64,000 nt of DNA, from contig NZ_CP012697.1 in assembly GCF_001314225.1 (NCBI RefSeq), positions 682,001-746,000 of the forward strand, given 5' to 3'. A program made the translations under genes and the position numbers. The DNA comes from Microbacterium sp. No. 7 (GTDB lineage Bacteria; Actinomycetota; Actinomycetes; Actinomycetales; Microbacteriaceae). The notes below the pieces were generated by a model. That model saw nothing but the letters and a program-made list of their open reading frames with translations, ran no database searches and was not told where the DNA came from. Positions 8,274 through 22,348 of this stretch are shown piece by piece; the first letter of the stretch is position 1, and the number at the start of each line of letters is the position of its first letter.

Positions 8274-9365
8274 GTGACCGTCATCGGCCGGGAGGGGCCC
8301 GCCGCCCCTCCCGGCACCACGCCCTTCGAGACCGGGGTGCACGAGCAGCCCGGCGCCGCGCCGCGCGCCCCGCGCACGCGCCGCGCCGTCGGCCTCGCGA
8401 TCGCCCTCGCGGCGCTCGTCGCGCTCATGCTGCTGAGCGTCGCCGTGGGCTCCAAGAACATCCCGCTCGACGGCGTGCTGCACGGCCTCTTCGCCTACAC
8501 GGGCGAGGGCGACGACTTCGTGATCTGGGACCTGCGCGTGCCGCGCACCGTCACGGGCATCGTCGTCGGTGCGGCGCTCGGCCTCGCCGGCGCCCTCATC
8601 CAGGCGCTCACCCGCAACCCGCTCGCCGACCCCGGCATCCTGGGCGTCAACGCGGGCGCCATGCTCTTCGTCGCCCTCGGGGTCGCGGTGCTCGGCGTCT
8701 CCAGCATCCAGGGCTACATCTGGTTCGCGCTCGCCGGGGCGCTCCTCGTGACCGTCGCGGTCTTCGCGATCGGCGCGGCCGGCCGCAGCGGCGTCGATCC
8801 GCTGCGGCTCACGCTCGCCGGGATGGCGGTCGGCGCGGCGCTGCAGGGCGTCGTCACGGGACTCATGCTGCTCAACACCGAGGCGTTCAACACCATGCGC
8901 ACGTGGAACGCGGGCACGCTCGTCGGCCGTGGCTTCGACGTGCTGCTGCCCGTGCTGCCGTTCCTGGGCGTCGGCGTGCTCATCGCCGCCGGTGTCGCCG
9001 CGTCGCTCAACGCGATCGCGCTCGGTGACGACCTCGCCCGCTCGCTCGGCATCCGCATCGGCCGGATCCGCGTGCTCACGGTCGTCGCCGTCACCCTGCT
9101 CGCCGGCGGCGCGACCGCGATCGCGGGGCCGATCGGCTTCGTCGGCCTCATGATCCCGCACATCGCCCGGTGGATCACCGGTCCCGACCAGCGCTGGATC
9201 CTCGCCTACACGCTCGTGCTCGCGCCCTCGCTCGTGCTCGCCTCCGACGTGCTCGGCCGGGTGGTCATGAGCCCCGGCGAGCTGCCCGTCGGCGTCGTCA
9301 CCGCGTTCGTCGGCGCGCCCGTGCTCGTCGTGCTTGTGCGCCGCCGGAAGGCGAGCGGACTGTGA
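8274..9365 (+). CDS. FecCD-family iron-siderophore permease (first subunit)
   Basis: A 363-residue inner-membrane permease with about nine or ten hydrophobic segments after a roughly 40-residue cytoplasmic N-terminus. Family signatures are LRVPRTVTGIVVGAALGLAG, TRNPLADPGILGVNAGA, and the ATPase-contacting GPIGFVGLMIPHIAR near residue 285. It begins with GTG 7 nt after the binding-protein gene, and its stop overlaps the GTG of the next permease gene (GTGA), so the two subunits are coupled and presumably form a heterodimer. Confidence 0.93.
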   Translation: MTVIGREGPAAPPGTTPFETGVHEQPGAAPRAPRTRRAVGLAIALAALVALMLLSVAVGSKNIPLDGVLHGLFAYTGEGDDFVIWDLRVPRTVTGIVVGAALGLAGALIQALTRNPLADPGILGVNAGAMLFVALGVAVLGVSSIQGYIWFALAGALLVTVAVFAIGAAGRSGVDPLRLTLAGMAVGAALQGVVTGLMLLNTEAFNTMRTWNAGTLVGRGFDVLLPVLPFLGVGVLIAAGVAASLNAIALGDDLARSLGIRIGRIRVLTVVAVTLLAGGATAIAGPIGFVGLMIPHIARWITGPDQRWILAYTLVLAPSLVLASDVLGRVVMSPGELPVGVVTAFVGAPVLVVLVRRRKASGL

Positions 9366-10438
9366 GCGTCGCCGCGCGGGATGCCGGTGTCGCATCCATC
9401 GACTTCGGCAGCGCACAGGTCGTGACCCGGGCCGGCGGCGTCGCGCTGCGCTGGCGGCGCCGCTCCCTCGTGACGGGCGCCGTGCTCGCCGCGCTCACCC
9501 TCGCCGTCGGCATCCTCTCGCTCATGATCGGGCAGTACCCGCTGTCGGTCGCGCAGGTGTGGGCCGCGCTCACCGGCGACCCGGAGGCCGGGTTCGCGAG
9601 CACCGTCGTGCTCGAATGGCGGCTGCCGCGCGCCGTCGCGGCGATCGTCTTCGGCGCTGCGCTCGGCATCGCCGGAGCGATCTTCCAGTCGCTCACCCGC
9701 AACCCGCTCGCGAGCCCCGACATCATCGGCTTCAGCACCGGGTCGTACACGGGCGCCCTCATCGTGATCATCCTGCTCGGCGGCGGCTACCTGCAGGTCG
9801 CGGCCGGCGCGCTCGTCGGCGGGCTCGCGACCGCGCTGCTCGTCTACCTCGTCGCCTGGCAGCGGGGCGTGCAGGGATTCCGGCTCATCATCGCCGGCAT
9901 CGCGTTCAGCGCGATGCTGATGTCGGTCAACGTGTGGCTGCTCATGGTCAGCACGCAGGAGGTGGCGCTCAGCGCGACGGCGTGGGGCATCGGCTCGCTG
10001 AACGGCATGATCGGCGCGCAGGTCGCCGGGGCGTGCGCGGTCATCGCGCTGCTGTTCGTCGCGGCCGCGGTGTGCGCGCCCGGCCTGCGGCAGCTCGAGC
10101 TCGGCGACGACGCGGCGAAGGCGGGCGGCGTGCGCGTCGAGCCCCTGCGCCTCTCGCTCATCGTCATCGGCGTCGCCTTCACCGCGACGGTCACGGCCTC
10201 GGCCGGGCCGATCGCGTTCGTGGCGCTCGCCGCGCCGCAGATCGCCCGGCGGCTCGTGCGATCGCCCGGCGTCGCGCTCGTGCCCGCCGCGATCATGGGC
10301 GCCCTCATGCTGGCATCCGCCGACATCGTCGCGCAGCACCTGCTGACCCCGGGCCTGCCCGTCGGCGTGGTCACGGTCGTGATCGGCGGCGGGTATCTGG
10401 TGTGGCTGCTCGTGCGCGAGGCGCGAGGGCGGGGCTGA
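9362..10438 (+). CDS. FecCD-family iron-siderophore permease (second subunit)
   Basis: A 358-residue permease paralogous to the preceding one: LEWRLPRAVAAIVFGAALG, TRNPLASPDIIGFSTGS and AGPIAFVALAAPQIARR. The start is the GTG overlapping the previous stop (GTGA); the frame stays open further upstream, but that stretch reads as out-of-frame sequence of the first permease. A coupled start gives the usual family length. The protein pairs with the first subunit to form the channel. It is followed by a tandem repeat, not directly by the ATPase gene. Confidence 0.93.
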   Translation: MSVAARDAGVASIDFGSAQVVTRAGGVALRWRRRSLVTGAVLAALTLAVGILSLMIGQYPLSVAQVWAALTGDPEAGFASTVVLEWRLPRAVAAIVFGAALGIAGAIFQSLTRNPLASPDIIGFSTGSYTGALIVIILLGGGYLQVAAGALVGGLATALLVYLVAWQRGVQGFRLIIAGIAFSAMLMSVNVWLLMVSTQEVALSATAWGIGSLNGMIGAQVAGACAVIALLFVAAAVCAPGLRQLELGDDAAKAGGVRVEPLRLSLIVIGVAFTATVTASAGPIAFVALAAPQIARRLVRSPGVALVPAAIMGALMLASADIVAQHLLTPGLPVGVVTVVIGGGYLVWLLVREARGRG

Positions 10439-10523
10439 GGCTCGGATGGGCGGCGGAGTCTCGGATGGACGCTGGGTTTCGGATGGGTGGCTGAGGTTCG
10501 GATGGGTGCTGAGTTTCGGATGA
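10438..10523. repeat. Five-copy 18-19 nt tandem repeat between permease and ATPase genes
   Basis: TCGGATGG (last copy TCGGATGA) recurs at 10442, 10460, 10479, 10498 and 10516, in a unit resembling GCTGAGGTTCGGATGGGT. It fills nearly the whole 99-nt gap and supplies false in-frame ATGs at 10487, 10502 and 10520 upstream of the better start at 10538. Confidence 0.85.
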
Positions 10524-10537
10524 CAGGAGAGACCGCG

Positions 10538-11392
10538 ATGACAGGTCGCACCGCGCGACTGCGCACCGACGACGCGACGCTCGGCTACGACGCCCGCACG
10601 ATCAGCACGGGCCTGACCGTCGACATCCCCGACGGCTCGTTCACCGTGATCGTCGGGCCCAACGGCTGCGGGAAGTCGACGCTGCTGCGCGGCCTCGCGC
10701 GCCTCATCAAGCCCGCGGGCGGCACGGTGACCCTCGACGGGCGGCCGCTCGCGTCGTATCGCGCGAAGGATCTGGCGCGGCAGATCGCGCTGCTGCCGCA
10801 GAGCTCGATTGCCCCCGACGGCATCGGCGTCGCCGACCTCGTCGCCCGCGGACGCTTTCCGCACCAGAACCTCATCCGGCAGTGGACGCCGGCCGACGAG
10901 GCCGCCGTCGCCGAGGCGCTGCGCGCGACCGGGCTCACCGAGCTCTCCTCGCGTCCCGTGGCCGAGCTGTCGGGCGGGCAGCGGCAGCGCGTCTGGATCG
11001 CGATGGCGCTCGCCCAGGAGGCGCCGATCATGCTGCTCGACGAGCCGACGACCTATCTGGACATCGCGCACCAGATCGACCTGATGGAGCTGTTCACGCA
11101 TCTGCATCGTGCGGGGCGCACGCTCGTCGCGGTGCTGCACGACCTGAACCAGGCCGCCCGGTTCGCGACGCACCTCATCGCGATGCGCGACGGACAGATC
11201 GTCGCCCAGGGGCCGCCCGCCGAGGTGCTCACGAGCGACCTCGTCGAGCGCGTCTTCGGTCTGCGCTGCATCGTCACCCCCGACCCCGTCACCGGGACCC
11301 CGCAGGTCGTGCCGCTGACCCGCACGTGCTGCGCCGGGTGCGAGGCCACCGGGGTGGATGCCGGGGCGCCCGCCGGCGCGCCCGTCGCTTAA
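10538..11392 (+). CDS. Iron-siderophore ABC transporter ATP-binding protein
   Basis: A 284-residue FepC/FhuC-type ATPase. Walker A is GPNGCGKST near residue 39, the Q-loop lies in LLPQSS, the signature is LSGGQRQR, Walker B is IMLLDEPTTYLD and the switch histidine is in VLHDLNQA. It powers the two FecCD permeases. The ATG at 10538 is preferred because AGGAGA ends 7 nt before it; the in-frame ATGs further upstream lie inside the tandem repeat. A C-terminal extension after about residue 250 carries two cysteines (TRTCCAGC) and a low-complexity tail. The stop codon sits inside the left arm of an inverted repeat. Confidence 0.93.
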   Translation: MTGRTARLRTDDATLGYDARTISTGLTVDIPDGSFTVIVGPNGCGKSTLLRGLARLIKPAGGTVTLDGRPLASYRAKDLARQIALLPQSSIAPDGIGVADLVARGRFPHQNLIRQWTPADEAAVAEALRATGLTELSSRPVAELSGGQRQRVWIAMALAQEAPIMLLDEPTTYLDIAHQIDLMELFTHLHRAGRTLVAVLHDLNQAARFATHLIAMRDGQIVAQGPPAEVLTSDLVERVFGLRCIVTPDPVTGTPQVVPLTRTCCAGCEATGVDAGAPAGAPVA

Positions 11393-11453
11393 CTCAGGAG
11401 AACCGCGCGGAAAGCCCCGGTTCTCAGGCTCACCGGTGCGATTCTCCTGAGTT
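11391..11453. terminator. Bidirectional inverted repeat between convergent genes
   Basis: AACTCAGGAGAA (11391-11402) and TTCTCCTGAGTT (11442-11453) pair perfectly, with GC-rich sequence between them. It lies between the siderophore ATPase and lhr. The same arm sequence recurs inside the ABC-F gene at 19.9-20.2 kb. Confidence 0.65.
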
Positions 11454-11522
11454 GTGAACACGGGGGCGGCGTGGGGGCGGCCCGGTGGGCCGTCGGGCTT
11501 CGCGGGCGTCGGGCCGCCGAGG

Positions 11523-16445
<4,923 letters not shown>

Positions 16446-16627
16446 CACCCCATCATCGTCCGACCCTCCGACATCGACGCCACGAGTGCGGGAGATCGGC
16501 GGGCGCGACCCCGATCGCGCCCGCGTGTCGGGGCTCTGCGGTAGCGTCGAGAACCGGCGGCACCGTGCCCGTGCACGGACCGCCACCTGACCCGTAGTCC
16601 ACACCCGCACCCATCCCGAGGAGCCCC

Positions 16628-19303
16628 GTGACGAGCCCTGCCCCGAGCCGCGAGCCGCGCGCGGAGACGAGCCCGGCGGAGGGCACGGCCACGAGCCCGT
16701 CGACCGATTCCGCGGCGACGTCCCGCGTCGTGCCTCGCGGGGGCGTATCGCCGGTGCTCGTCGCCGTCGTGCTCGTCGCCGCGCTCGCCGTGGCCTCGCT
16801 GCTCCTGCTGCAGGGCGACGGCTGGCTGTGGGGCGTCTGGCTGTTCACGCTCGCGCTGCCCGGCGCCGCCGTGTGGCCGCTCGCCGTGCGGCTGTTCCAT
16901 CGCACGCCCGCGGTCGTGCTGCCCTTCGCGCTCGCGCTCGGCGGACTGCTCGTCGGGCTCGCGGTGTGGACCCTGGCATCCCTGCGCATCCTGCCGTTCC
17001 AGTCGTGGGCGATCTGGCTCGTCCTCGCCGCGCTCGCGGCGGCCTGCTGGGGGCCGCCGGGCCTGCGCGCCGGCGTGCGCGACCTGCGCGGCGACCGCCA
17101 CGCGCTCGTCGGCGCGACCCTGTTCGCGGCGCTGTTCGTCGTGGCGCTCGGCGCATGGAGCTATGTGCGCGGCATGAACCCGGCGATCGACGGACTCGAG
17201 AAGTTCATGGACTTCGGGTTCATGATGAGCCTCGTCCGCAGCGACGCGCTGCCCGCCGCCGACCCCTGGCTCGCCGGCCACGACATCAACTACTACTACT
17301 TCGGGCAGTTCTTCTACACGCTGTTCGTCAAGCTGAGCCTCGTGCCGCCCGCGGTCGGCTACAACCTCGCCGTCGCCTCGACGGTCGCCTACGCGCTCAC
17401 GCTCGCGGCCGCGATCGGATGGCAGCTGAGCGCCTGGCGTCGGCCCGGACGTGCCCGTCGGCACGCGCTCACGGCCCTCGCCACGGCGTTCTTCGTCGGC
17501 GTCGCCGGCAACGCGCACTCCTTCTTCTACGCGACGAACGGTCCCGGTCGCGGGCTCATCGAGGCGGGCAGTGCCGCCGGCCTTCCGCTGGGCAGCACCG
17601 CGGACTGGTTCTACCCGCGATCCACGCGCTACATCGGCTACAACCCCGAGACGACCGACAAGACGATCCACGAGTTCCCGTCGTACTCGTTCCTGGTCGG
17701 CGACCTGCACGCGCACCTCGTCAACACGCTGTTCGTGCTGCTGTTCATCGGTCTCGTGATCCAGCACGTCGCCACGCGGTCGACGCAGGCGACGACGGAT
17801 GCCGTGGACCCCGGCGCCCCCGTCGCGGCGCGCCTGCGGGGCGCGGCCCAGGCCCTCGTGCGCACGCCCCTCCCGCTGTTCGGCGCGCTCGCGCTCGCGG
17901 TGTTCCTGATGGGCAACTACTGGGACCTCGTGATCTACTACGTCGTGCTCGCGGGCGTCGTGCTCGTGGCGGCGATCGGCGCGCGCCCGCGGCCCACGGC
18001 ATCCGCCCTCGGCCTGTTCGCCGTGCAGCAGCTATGCGTGCTCGTGCCGTTCGCCGTGATCGGCGACGTCGTGCTCGCGACCGTCGTGATGCTCGCCGGC
18101 AGTGGGCTCGCGGCGTTCTGCCTGCGTGTGCGCGACGAACGGCTCACGCGCGACGGTGCGGGGGTCGCGTTCGCGTTCGCCCTCGCGCACCTCGTCGCGC
18201 TGCCGTTCGGCCTCGGGTTCGACCCCATCTCACGCAGCATCGCGTTCGCGCAGGCGCACACGCCCGTGTCGCAGCTGCTCGTCGTCTGGGGCCCGCAGCT
18301 GCTCATCCTGCTCGGCGGCGCGATCGCGTTCGTCGCGGCGCGGCCGTTCGTGCGCGACCGCCCGGCGAGCGACTGGATCGTCGTCGCCCTCGGCCTGTGC
18401 GCGGTCGGGCTCATCGCCGTGCCCGAGGTCGTCTACGTCGTCGACATCTATGAGAACGGGTTCGCGCGCGCGAACACCATGTTCAAGCTGACCTATCAGG
18501 CGAGCATCCTGCTCGGCATCGTCATGCCGTACGTGCTGGCGGGTGCCGCGCTGCGCGCGTGGGACGCCTGGCGCGAACGCCGCGCCGCGGCGGCGAGCGG
18601 TGCGGCGGCGGACGCGGACGGCGCGGCGGGCGACGGAGGTGGTGCGGCGGCGGACGGGGGCGGCGCGGCGGTGGACGGGGGTCGTGCGGCGGGTGGTCGC
18701 GCCGTCGTGCGCACGACCGTGCTCGTGCTCGGTCTCGCGGCGGCGGTCGCGCCGGCCTGGTACCCGCTCGCGGCCCTGCCGCAGGTGATCCCGACGCTGC
18801 GTCCCGCCGACTACCGGGGATACGACGGGGCCGCGTGGATGGCGCGTTCCGCCCCGGGCACCACGCTCATCGGCGGTCAGCAGCACAACGAGGCCCTCGC
18901 CGACGACGCCGCGGCGATCGCGTGGCTCAACGCGGAGGTCGACGGTCAGCCGCACATCGTGGAGGCCGCGGGCGTGTCGTACACGCACCTCTCCCGCATC
19001 TCGTCGTTCACGGGGCTGCCGACCGTGCTCGGCTGGGACACGCACGAGTGGCTGTGGCGCACGTCGGCGAGCCAGCCCGACGCCTACGGCGCCGTCGTCG
19101 CCCCGCGCACGCGCGAGATCAAGGAGTTCTACACGCAGCCCGACGTCTACGCCGCCGACTTCCTGCAGCGCTACGACGTGACCTACGTCATCGTCGGCGA
19201 GCTCGAGCGCTCGCGGTACCCCGACATGGACCCCGCGCGCATCGAGGCCCTCGGCGAGGTCGTGTTCCGCAGCGGCACCACGGCGGTCGTGCGCGTCGGC
19301 TGA
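16628..19303 (+). CDS. DUF2298 (YYY-type) large integral membrane protein
   Basis: An 891-residue multi-pass membrane protein with more than ten hydrophobic segments. The diagnostic tract INYYYFGQF near residue 220 and the FPSYSFLVGDLHAHL motif near 350 identify the DUF2298/'Chlor_Arch_YYY' family, which looks like a GT-C-fold glycosyltransferase but has no proven reaction. The GTG start follows GAGGAG at 16619. Residues about 650-690 are an Ala/Gly/Asp repeat (GAAADGGG) in a loop between membrane segments. The C-terminal 190 residues are extracytoplasmic by topology, with GWDTHEWLWR. A TAGCGT -10 box lies at 16540. It is convergent with the ABC-F gene. Confidence 0.88.
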   Translation: MTSPAPSREPRAETSPAEGTATSPSTDSAATSRVVPRGGVSPVLVAVVLVAALAVASLLLLQGDGWLWGVWLFTLALPGAAVWPLAVRLFHRTPAVVLPFALALGGLLVGLAVWTLASLRILPFQSWAIWLVLAALAAACWGPPGLRAGVRDLRGDRHALVGATLFAALFVVALGAWSYVRGMNPAIDGLEKFMDFGFMMSLVRSDALPAADPWLAGHDINYYYFGQFFYTLFVKLSLVPPAVGYNLAVASTVAYALTLAAAIGWQLSAWRRPGRARRHALTALATAFFVGVAGNAHSFFYATNGPGRGLIEAGSAAGLPLGSTADWFYPRSTRYIGYNPETTDKTIHEFPSYSFLVGDLHAHLVNTLFVLLFIGLVIQHVATRSTQATTDAVDPGAPVAARLRGAAQALVRTPLPLFGALALAVFLMGNYWDLVIYYVVLAGVVLVAAIGARPRPTASALGLFAVQQLCVLVPFAVIGDVVLATVVMLAGSGLAAFCLRVRDERLTRDGAGVAFAFALAHLVALPFGLGFDPISRSIAFAQAHTPVSQLLVVWGPQLLILLGGAIAFVAARPFVRDRPASDWIVVALGLCAVGLIAVPEVVYVVDIYENGFARANTMFKLTYQASILLGIVMPYVLAGAALRAWDAWRERRAAAASGAAADADGAAGDGGGAAADGGGAAVDGGRAAGGRAVVRTTVLVLGLAAAVAPAWYPLAALPQVIPTLRPADYRGYDGAAWMARSAPGTTLIGGQQHNEALADDAAAIAWLNAEVDGQPHIVEAAGVSYTHLSRISSFTGLPTVLGWDTHEWLWRTSASQPDAYGAVVAPRTREIKEFYTQPDVYAADFLQRYDVTYVIVGELERSRYPDMDPARIEALGEVVFRSGTTAVVRVG

Positions 19304-19329
19304 CGACCGGATGCCGGCGCTGCCGCGGT

Positions 19330-19409
19330 CCGAACTCCTCCGATTCGCGCCCCGTGGGGTGGGAAAGCGCGCGTGGGCGGGCGCTGGTCCTCGAATCGGA
19401 GGAGTTCGG
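19330..19409. terminator. 18-bp perfect inverted repeat between convergent genes
   Basis: CCGAACTCCTCCGATTCG at 19330-19347 pairs exactly with 19392-19409 across a 44-nt spacer. It separates the DUF2298 and ABC-F genes, so it could end both transcripts. Confidence 0.6.
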
Positions 19410-19456
19410 GCGCGGTGGTCCGGCAGCCGGACCCGGCATCCGGACCCGGCATCCGG

Positions 19457-21349
19457 TCAGGACAGCTCGCTCAGCACGCCGTCGCGCAGCTCGAGCGTGC
19501 GGTCGAGCCCGAGCCGGCCGAGGAAGCCCTCGTCGTGGCTCACGACCAGCACGGCGCCGCGATAGGACGAGAGCGCCGTGACGAGCTGATCGAGCGTGTC
19601 GAGGTCGAGGTTGTTCGTCGGCTCGTCGAGCACGAGCAGCTGCGGCGGCGGATCCGCGAGCAGCAGCGTCGCGAGGGCGACACGGAACCGCTCGCCGCCC
19701 GACAGCGCCGACACCGGTCGCAGCACGGCGTCGCCGCGCACGAGGAATCGCGCGAGGCGGTTGCGCAGCTCGACGTCGCCCGCACCCGGCGCCGCGGTGC
19801 GCACGTTGTCGAGCACCGTCGCGGCGTCGTCGAGCCCGTCGATGCGCTGCGACAGGTATCCGATCCGTTCGGTGTGCGCGACGATCGCGATCTCCTCCCG
19901 CGCGCCGCCCCGGTCACCTTCCCGGCCCGAACCTGCTCCGTCCCGTTCACAATTCAGGAGATCCGGTCCCGGATCGGGCTCTTGGCCCGACTGAGCCGTG
20001 GGTTTTCCTGAGTTGTGCACACCGTCCGTCTCGGGTCGGTCGTCCGGCCCGGTGCTGCCGCCCGGGCTCCTTCCCCGCTCCGAACCTGCTCCGTCCCGTT
20101 CGCAATTCAGGAGATCCGATCCCGCATCGGGCTCTTGGCCCGGTCGGGCCGTGGGTTTTCCTGAGTTGTGAACGCCGTCGGGCCCGGCGCCGCCGTCCGG
20201 CACGGCAGCGCCGTTCGGGCCGTCGCCCACGAGCCGTCGCAGCAGGGTTGTCTTGCCGGCGCCGTTGGGGCCGACGAGGGCGACGCGCTCGGGCCCCTGG
20301 ATCACCCAGCCGCCGATCGTCGCGATGCGGCGCCCCGCGGCGACGGCCGGGTCGGGCAGGTCGATGCGCACGGTGTCGTCGTCGCGCACGCGGCGCCCGG
20401 CGGCATCCAGCGCCTCGCGCGCGGCCTGCTCCTTCTCCGACGCCTCGCCGCGCAGCCGGCCCGCCGACTCCTGCGCCGCGCGCTTGCGGCCGCCCGCGAC
20501 GATGCCGGGCACGCGTTTCTCGAGCTGCGCCTTGCGGCCCATCGCGGCGCGCGTCTGGAGCACCTGCTCCTGGTGGATGCGGTCGCGCTTCTCGCGCCGC
20601 AGCGCCTGGCGCGCCGCGGTCTCGGCCGCGCGGGCCGCCTCCTGCTCGGTGTCCCGCCACTCCCGCCATTCGGAGTACGGGCCGCCGAACACCGACAGCT
20701 CGTTGCGATACAGCTCGGCGGTGTCGTCCATGAGCTCCAGCAGTGCCGTGTCGTGGCTGACGACGATGAGTGTGCCGCGCCATCCCCGCACGAGGTCGCG
20801 CACGCGGGCGCGCGCGTCGCGGTCGAGGTTGTTCGTGGGCTCGTCGAGCAGCGCGATGCCGGCGCCGCGCAGCTGCACGCCGACGAGCGCGGCCAGCACC
20901 GCCTCGCCACCGGACAGCTCGCCGACGCGCCGGTCGAGCGCGCCGTCGGGCAGCCCCGCCTGGGCGAGCGCGGCCGTCGCGCGGGCCTCGACGTCCCAGT
21001 CGTCGCCGACGGCGTCGAAGTGGGCGAGGTCGACGTCGCCGCTCTCGATCGCGCGCACGGCGTGCAGGCTGCGTGCGATGCCGAGCAGCTCGGCGACGGG
21101 CCGGTCGACGTCGAGGGTGAGCTGCTGCGGCAGCCGGTCGACGCGCCCGCGCGTGGCGACCGAGCCGGATGCCGGGGCGAGCTCGCCCGCGATGAGGCGC
21201 AGCAGCGTCGACTTGCCGCTCCCGTTGCGGCCGATGAGCCCCGTGCGGCGCGTACCGAAGGCGCCGGAGACGCCGTCGAGCGCGACGGTGCCGTCGGGCC
21301 AGGTGAAGGTGAGCCGGTCGAGGACGACCGAGGAATCGTGTGCGGACAT
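19457..21349 (-). CDS. ABC-F family ATPase with repeat-derived insertion
   Basis: A 630-residue soluble twin-ATPase of the ABC-F class, ribosome-associated factors that rescue or protect translation. NBD1 has GRNGSGKST at about 40-48 and LSGGE; a charged linker follows (about 240-310). NBD2 has Walker A GPNGAGKTT near 368, then LSGGERFRV and LDEPTNNLDLDT. The ATG at 21349 has GGGAGA 6 nt upstream. About 107 residues between NBD2 Walker A and the rest of that domain (roughly 378-485) are two 51-residue repeats encoded by an intergenic-type repeat; the flanking NBD sequence is intact and in frame. Family members normally have only a few residues there. Whether it is an antibiotic-resistance or housekeeping ABC-F cannot be told. 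Confidence 0.9.
   Translation of the reverse strand: MSAHDSSVVLDRLTFTWPDGTVALDGVSGAFGTRRTGLIGRNGSGKSTLLRLIAGELAPASGSVATRGRVDRLPQQLTLDVDRPVAELLGIARSLHAVRAIESGDVDLAHFDAVGDDWDVEARATAALAQAGLPDGALDRRVGELSGGEAVLAALVGVQLRGAGIALLDEPTNNLDRDARARVRDLVRGWRGTLIVVSHDTALLELMDDTAELYRNELSVFGGPYSEWREWRDTEQEAARAAETAARQALRREKRDRIHQEQVLQTRAAMGRKAQLEKRVPGIVAGGRKRAAQESAGRLRGEASEKEQAAREALDAAGRRVRDDDTVRIDLPDPAVAAGRRIATIGGWVIQGPERVALVGPNGAGKTTLLRRLVGDGPNGAAVPDGGAGPDGVHNSGKPTARPGQEPDAGSDLLNCERDGAGSERGRSPGGSTGPDDRPETDGVHNSGKPTAQSGQEPDPGPDLLNCERDGAGSGREGDRGGAREEIAIVAHTERIGYLSQRIDGLDDAATVLDNVRTAAPGAGDVELRNRLARFLVRGDAVLRPVSALSGGERFRVALATLLLADPPPQLLVLDEPTNNLDLDTLDQLVTALSSYRGAVLVVSHDEGFLGRLGLDRTLELRDGVLSELS
19928..20170. repeat. 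Two 90-bp direct copies of an intergenic hairpin inside the ABC-F gene
   Basis: Copies at 19928-20017 and 20081-20170 start with CGAACCTGCTCCGTCCCGTT. They contain AATTCAGGAGATCC and its near-complement TTTTCCTGAGTTGTG. Start-to-start distance is 153 bp (51 codons), so the frame is preserved. The hairpin arms match the intergenic element at 11391-11453. Confidence 0.85.
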
Positions 21350-21652
21350 GTGTCTCCCGAGATTCGGGTCGCGACGACACGCGCGGATGCTCCGGATGCC
21401 GGGGACGCCGACGAGGAACGGCGGAAGGACCGAGGGAGCGGACGGGTCGACGCGACGGGTGTGGATCACCGCGCGGAACCCGTCGTGAAAGGCGACGGCT
21501 CAGGCGCGGCTTACAGCGCGGCGGCGTCGATACCCTTCAACGGTCTTCCTCACACTCGGGACAGGAACGCACGCCACGATACCCCACGTCGCGCGCGCCC
21601 GGCTGTGAACCGCACAGGCCGAGTGTTCAGGTTCCGACCGTAGGTTGGTGGC
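21350..21652. other. 303-nt intergenic region
   Basis: It lies between the divergent ABC-F and phosphatase genes. The only clear elements are the GGGAGA site of the ABC-F gene at its left end and TAGGTT at 21641, a -10 box 6 nt before the phosphatase ATG. Nothing else was recognised. Confidence 0.5.
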
Positions 21653-22348
21653 ATGCGCCTGCTCCTCATCCGTCACGCTCAGACTCCGAACAACGTCACG
21701 GGTGCTCTCGACACGGCCTATCCCGGCGCCGGGCTGACCGAGCTGGGCCTGCGTCAGGCCGCCGCGATCCCCGACGCGCTGGCTCCGGGTGCGATCCCCG
21801 ACGCCCTGGCTCCGGGCGGCATCGCGGCGATCGCGGTGTCGCCGCTCGTGCGCACGGGGCTCACGGCCGCGCCGCTGGCCGAGCGGCTCGGGGTCGACGC
21901 CCGCGTGCAGCACGGGTTCGAGGAGATCCTGGCCGGCGACTGGGAGATGTCGCGCGAGTGGGCGGCGGTCGCCGCGTACCGGGCCGCGCTCCTCGCGTGG
22001 GCCGACGGCGATCTGGCGCACGCCCTCCCCGGCGCGCCCGACGGGGCCGACTTCCTGGCGCGGTTCGACGCGGCCGTGCACGCGACCGTGTCGCCGCTGA
22101 ACGACGACGAGACGGCGGTCGTGGTGAGCCACGGCGCTGCGATCCGGGCGTGGGTCACGCTGCGCACGGGCACGTCGCTCGTGCGCGGCACGTCGATGCC
22201 GAACACGGGGATGGCGGTGCTCGAGGGCGACCCGGATGCCGGATGGGCGCTGCGCGACTACGTGGGACGTCCCATCGGCGGCATCCACCTCGACGGCGGC
22301 CACGCGCACGACGCCCTGCTCGACGTCACGCCCCACACCGGCGGCTGA
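21653..22348 (+). CDS. Histidine phosphatase (phosphoglycerate mutase-like) family protein
   Basis: A 231-residue enzyme of the histidine phosphatase superfamily. The catalytic LLIRHAQT is at residues 3-10, SPLVRTGLTA near 63 carries the second phosphate-binding arginine, and the second catalytic histidine is in VVSHGAAIR near 160. A specific substrate cannot be assigned. The ATG lies 6 nt after a TAGGTT -10 box, suggesting a leaderless transcript. Residues about 38-55 are a tandem duplication of a 9-residue block (AIPDALAPG), from a 27-bp DNA repeat at 21764-21817. Confidence 0.88.
   Translation: MRLLLIRHAQTPNNVTGALDTAYPGAGLTELGLRQAAAIPDALAPGAIPDALAPGGIAAIAVSPLVRTGLTAAPLAERLGVDARVQHGFEEILAGDWEMSREWAAVAAYRAALLAWADGDLAHALPGAPDGADFLARFDAAVHATVSPLNDDETAVVVSHGAAIRAWVTLRTGTSLVRGTSMPNTGMAVLEGDPDAGWALRDYVGRPIGGIHLDGGHAHDALLDVTPHTGG
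21764..21817. repeat. 27-bp in-frame tandem duplication in phosphatase gene
   Basis: Two 27-nt copies (21764-21790, 21791-21817) differ at two third positions. They encode AIPDALAPG twice between the first catalytic motif and SPLVRTG. Confidence 0.85.

Noticed and set aside
9170..9361. N-terminal extension of the second FecCD permease, or a frameshifted permease fusion
   Set aside because: This stretch is the out-of-frame shadow of the first permease; the GTGA overlap gives the normal start and length.
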